Of a DNA stretch of 5,096 bases, positions 5,006 through 5,096 are shown in pieces. The stretch spans positions 1-5,096 of the forward strand of contig CALZMS010000103.1 of NCBI GenBank assembly GCA_945788595.1, read 5' to 3'. Under the pieces are notes generated by a model. It was not told where the DNA came from. It was given only the letters and a program-made list of their open reading frames with translations, and made no database searches. Each line of letters starts with the position of its first letter. Position 1 is the first letter of the stretch. A program made the translations under genes and the position numbers. This stretch comes from an uncultured Lachnospiraceae bacterium. Its GTDB lineage: Bacteria > Bacillota > Clostridia > Lachnospirales > Lachnospiraceae.

Positions 5006-5096
5006 ATGAAAAAGAAAGTTTTAGCAACAGTCTTAAGCGCAGCTATGTTAGCTACTATGATGGCTGGCTGTGGCGGCAGTAGCAGCGCAGCACCGG
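5006..5096 (+). CDS. Lipoprotein, probably an ABC-transporter substrate-binding protein (N-terminus only)
   Basis: The first 30 codons are present and the gene runs off the window. It starts with ATG 5006 behind AGGGAGGA (4992-4999), seven bases away. The product opens with a type II (lipoprotein) signal peptide: a basic n-region MKKK, a hydrophobic stretch VLATVLSAAMLATM, and the lipobox MAGC with the lipidated Cys22. A small-residue linker GGSSSAAP follows. After cleavage by signal peptidase II it would be anchored on the outer face of the membrane. This signal type with a Gly/Ser/Ala-rich start is characteristic of Clostridia extracellular solute-binding proteins. An upstream LacI-type palindrome would suit a sugar importer, but the substrate cannot be read from this fragment, and other lipoproteins remain possible. 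Confidence 0.85.
   Translation, partial: MKKKVLATVLSAAMLATMMAGCGGSSSAAP

Overview
The window looks like a chromosomal stretch from a Gram-positive Clostridia, most likely a Lachnospiraceae-type gut anaerobe. This is inferred from four things: a class III (Firmicute-type) fructose-1,6-bisphosphatase, strong AGGAGG-like ribosome binding sites, a DUF5685-J-domain operon, and a decayed PD-(D/E)XK (Rpn-type) transposase-nuclease gene. No rRNA or tRNA is present, so the genus cannot be fixed.

Left end (1-1487). The 3' part of the class III fructose-1,6-bisphosphatase gene (fbp) is followed one base after its stop by a 229-residue protein. That protein has a histidine/aspartate pattern like zinc-dependent phospholipase C-type proteins. 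A small two-helix membrane protein gene lies convergently on the minus strand, with its own promoter and ribosome binding site.

Middle (1731-3952). A tight four-gene plus-strand operon ends at a strong intrinsic terminator. In order it encodes (i) a membrane protein with a cytosolic zinc ribbon, (ii) a DUF5685 protein whose two acidic motifs resemble those of isoprenoid-synthase-fold enzymes, (iii) a J-domain protein with a Gly/Tyr linker, TPR-like helices and a C-terminal string of 11 cysteines, and (iv) a 51-residue single-helix membrane protein that is easy to miss. Spacings of 6, -4 and 18 bases point to one transcript. The gene set suggests a membrane-associated, cysteine/metal-rich chaperone-like module of unknown purpose. 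It is the best candidate for an undescribed system here.

Right part (3953-5096). Just after the terminator lies a GC-rich, roughly 160-bp element with about 41-bp terminal inverted repeats, bracketed by a 9-bp direct repeat. It looks like a MITE-like non-autonomous insertion. Next comes a pseudogene of an Rpn-family nuclease/transposase that has lost its catalytic middle and shifted frame. An AT-rich perfect 30-bp palindrome with the AAACGTTT core of LacI-family operators then precedes a lipoprotein gene cut by the window end, probably an ABC-transporter substrate-binding protein.
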